A stretch of 6,168 nt of DNA, from contig PMCR01000543.1 in NCBI GenBank assembly GCA_003155465.1, positions 1,841-8,008 on the forward strand, read 5' to 3'. Below are positions 5,144-6,168 of the stretch, piece after piece; the first letter of the stretch is position 1; each line of letters begins with the position of its first letter. The stretch is from Myxococcales bacterium (lineage in GTDB: Bacteria > Myxococcota > Polyangia > Fen-1088). Under the pieces are notes generated by a model, which ran no database searches, was not told the DNA's origin, and saw only the letters and a list, made by a program, of their open reading frames with translations. The translations under genes and the position numbers were made by a program.

Positions 5144-5542
5144 CTATGGGCTGGGAAAGAAGTTGAACGCGTAGACGACATCGACATTTCCCCCGCCGTG
5201 GGGCTCGGGAAATTTCCAGGTGAGGAGGCGCCTGCGCACACACTCCTCTATCGCGGGATTGGCCAGAGTCGAGTCGCGCAGGACAACAGCGACGACGTTG
5301 CCGGTGGCGGAAATGGTGAACTGGCTGAGCACACGGCCGGCAAGGTCAGGTTTCTTCACCAGCTCCACTTCGTAGCAGGCCCGCACCTCACGGTTGTGTT
5401 CGCGGATGACATCCTTGATGACCTTCCGGTCCAGCGAACCGCGCACCGGCGGTCCAGAGGTGCCCCGCGTCGGTGAGGGGGATGTGCCGCAGCCCAGCGC
5501 CGCGGCGAGCGACAACAGCGAGCCCACGCGTCTCAGGTCCAT
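5144..5542 (-). CDS. Small lipoprotein with AgmX/PglI-type C-terminal domain
   Basis: 132 residues. MDLRR followed by a hydrophobic stretch and ALGC gives a short lipoprotein signal with C18 as the predicted lipidated residue; the lipobox is slightly atypical. After a Pro/Ser/Gly linker (19-35), residues 36-130 match the domain found at the C-termini of myxobacterial AgmX/PglI gliding-motility proteins and many relatives: a helix with IREHNREVRACYE, then PDLAGRVLSQFTISATGNV, an STLANPAIEECV segment, and WKFPEP followed by GGGNVDVVYAFNF. The Cys pair C56 and C101, typical of the domain, is present. The domain has a TonB-C-like layout (CYE helix, beta strands, aromatic end). Here it stands alone on a lipid anchor with no FHA or transmembrane part, so a periplasmic or envelope role is likely, but a link to motility cannot be assumed. 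The gene converges on the MocR gene with only 11 bases between stops. No clear ribosome binding site precedes the ATG. Confidence 0.82.
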   Translation of the reverse strand: MDLRRVGSLLSLAAALGCGTSPSPTRGTSGPPVRGSLDRKVIKDVIREHNREVRACYEVELVKKPDLAGRVLSQFTISATGNVVAVVLRDSTLANPAIEECVRRRLLTWKFPEPHGGGNVDVVYAFNFFPSP

Positions 5543-5847
5543 GCTTGCGGTGTACCATCAAGACTTCGTTCTGCGCAAGGCGGAGGATGCCTGACCGCAA
5601 TCCCGGGGCAAGCGCAGCGACGCCGCGGGACTAGATGACTGAGGGTGATGTGCGGACGGGGCTTCTGGAATGGGCCTGAATCGCACAGCCGTTGCGCCAG
5701 AATTCCCGCCCACCAACGCGGAACGGCGGTCGCGCTGCAAGTTCACCGGAGATTCGGCTCGCATGCTTGTCCTCGAATCATGACCGGTCACTTGGGTTTT
5801 CCGTCCGGCCTTTGCCGCTGGCTTCGGGGCGTGGCATTCTGTGGCCG
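5543..5847. other. Divergent intergenic region, 305 bases
   Basis: This spacer lies between the minus-strand lipoprotein start and the MoxR gene. I see no supported gene. It contains a 6-bp inverted repeat (CTTGCG at 5544-5549, CGCAAG at 5574-5579) in the lipoprotein leader, and a perfect 10-base palindrome TGACCGGTCA at 5781-5790, about 58 bases before the MoxR ATG. No confident promoter hexamers were found. Confidence 0.5.
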
Positions 5848-6168
5848 ATGTCGGACTCACAGGAAGTTGCGGTTCTTCTGTCTGGTGCTGCCCGCGTGGG
5901 TGAATCCACCGCCCGGCCAGCGCCCGATGTGGTCGAGCGGGACGTCGCCGCGGCACACGAACTTTGCGAGGCGCGGAGCGCCTTGTGTGCCGAGATCGGC
6001 AAGCGCATCATCGGACAGCACGAGGTCATCGAGCACCTCTTGATTGCCCTGTTTTCGCGCGGCCACTGTCTGTTCGTGGGGGTGCCTGGCCTGGCCAAGA
6101 CCATGCTCATCCAGACGCTGGCCGATGTACTCGACCTATCTTTTGGCCGCATCCAGTTCACGCCCGAC
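5848..6168 (+). CDS. MoxR-family AAA+ ATPase, N-terminal part (runs off the window)
   Basis: 107 codons are visible from the ATG at 5848, and the frame is still open at the window end. Residues 38-70 ([21 protein letters not shown] followed by [13 protein letters not shown]) are the helical lead-in and the conserved IGQ segment of MoxR ATPases. [15 protein letters not shown] (71-85) contains the Walker A motif GVPGLAKT, with K84 and T85 for ATP binding. [21 protein letters not shown] then matches the family's conserved stretch before Walker B. Some 200 or more residues are expected downstream. MoxR ATPases are cytoplasmic chaperone-like proteins, usually encoded beside DUF58 and von Willebrand A domain genes, so such genes may follow beyond the window. 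The N-terminal extension (about 55 residues before IGQ) is slightly long. The frame is open upstream to 5677, but this ATG is the most sensible start; the ribosome binding site is weak. Confidence 0.88.
   Translation, partial: MSDSQEVAVLLSGAARVGESTARPAPDVVERDVAAAHELCEARSALCAEIGKRIIGQHEVIEHLLIALFSRGHCLFVGVPGLAKTMLIQTLADVLDLSFGRIQFTPD

Overview
The window is GC-rich DNA with short intergenic gaps and mostly convergent or divergent gene pairs. It looks like a member of the Myxococcota (deltaproteobacterial lineage). The reasons are the AgmX/PglI-type C-terminal domain in the small lipoprotein at 5144-5542, and a Cys-rich predicted lipoprotein with a long Gly/Asn linker straight after the lipobox (206-934), a style common in Polyangia and Myxococcia. 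This placement is inference from protein style; there is no rRNA or other marker here.

Layout. (1) 1-192, plus: the end of a type I restriction-modification methyltransferase subunit (HsdM). It carries the NPPF catalytic motif but stops about 38 codons later, far short of a normal HsdM C-terminus, and no hsdS or hsdR follows. It is probably a broken remnant. (2) 206-934, minus: a secreted Cys-rich lipoprotein of unknown function. (3) 935-1434: a 500-base divergent spacer with a 7-bp inverted repeat, a possible decayed Cys-rich gene end (minus) and a plausible promoter for the next gene. (4) 1435-2376, plus: an exported protein with a highly charged helical segment followed by WxxGxW/YXWGXW repeats. 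(5) 2377-2614: a convergent spacer with a strong hairpin. (6) 2615-3535, minus: branched-chain amino acid aminotransferase (IlvE). (7) 3536-3659: a compact divergent control region with repeated CCAATTG boxes. (8) 3660-5132, plus: a MocR/GntR-type regulator with a fold-type-I aminotransferase-like domain. (9) 5144-5542, minus: a small lipoprotein with the AgmX/PglI C-terminal domain. (10) 5543-5847: a spacer. (11) 5848 to the window end, plus: the N-terminal third of a MoxR-family AAA ATPase.

How the genes may work together. The clearest functional unit is ilvE with the divergent MocR-type gene. MocR regulators bind PLP and often control a neighbouring PLP or amino-acid gene. The repeated boxes lie just upstream of both start regions, so the simplest inference is that the regulator controls ilvE and itself. 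The other genes (two lipoproteins, a YXWGXW protein, a MoxR ATPase) show no evident shared pathway. I see no CRISPR array, phage, transposase, tRNA or rRNA, and no convincing new multi-gene system. The most unusual signal is the architecture of the ilvE/mocR operator region.
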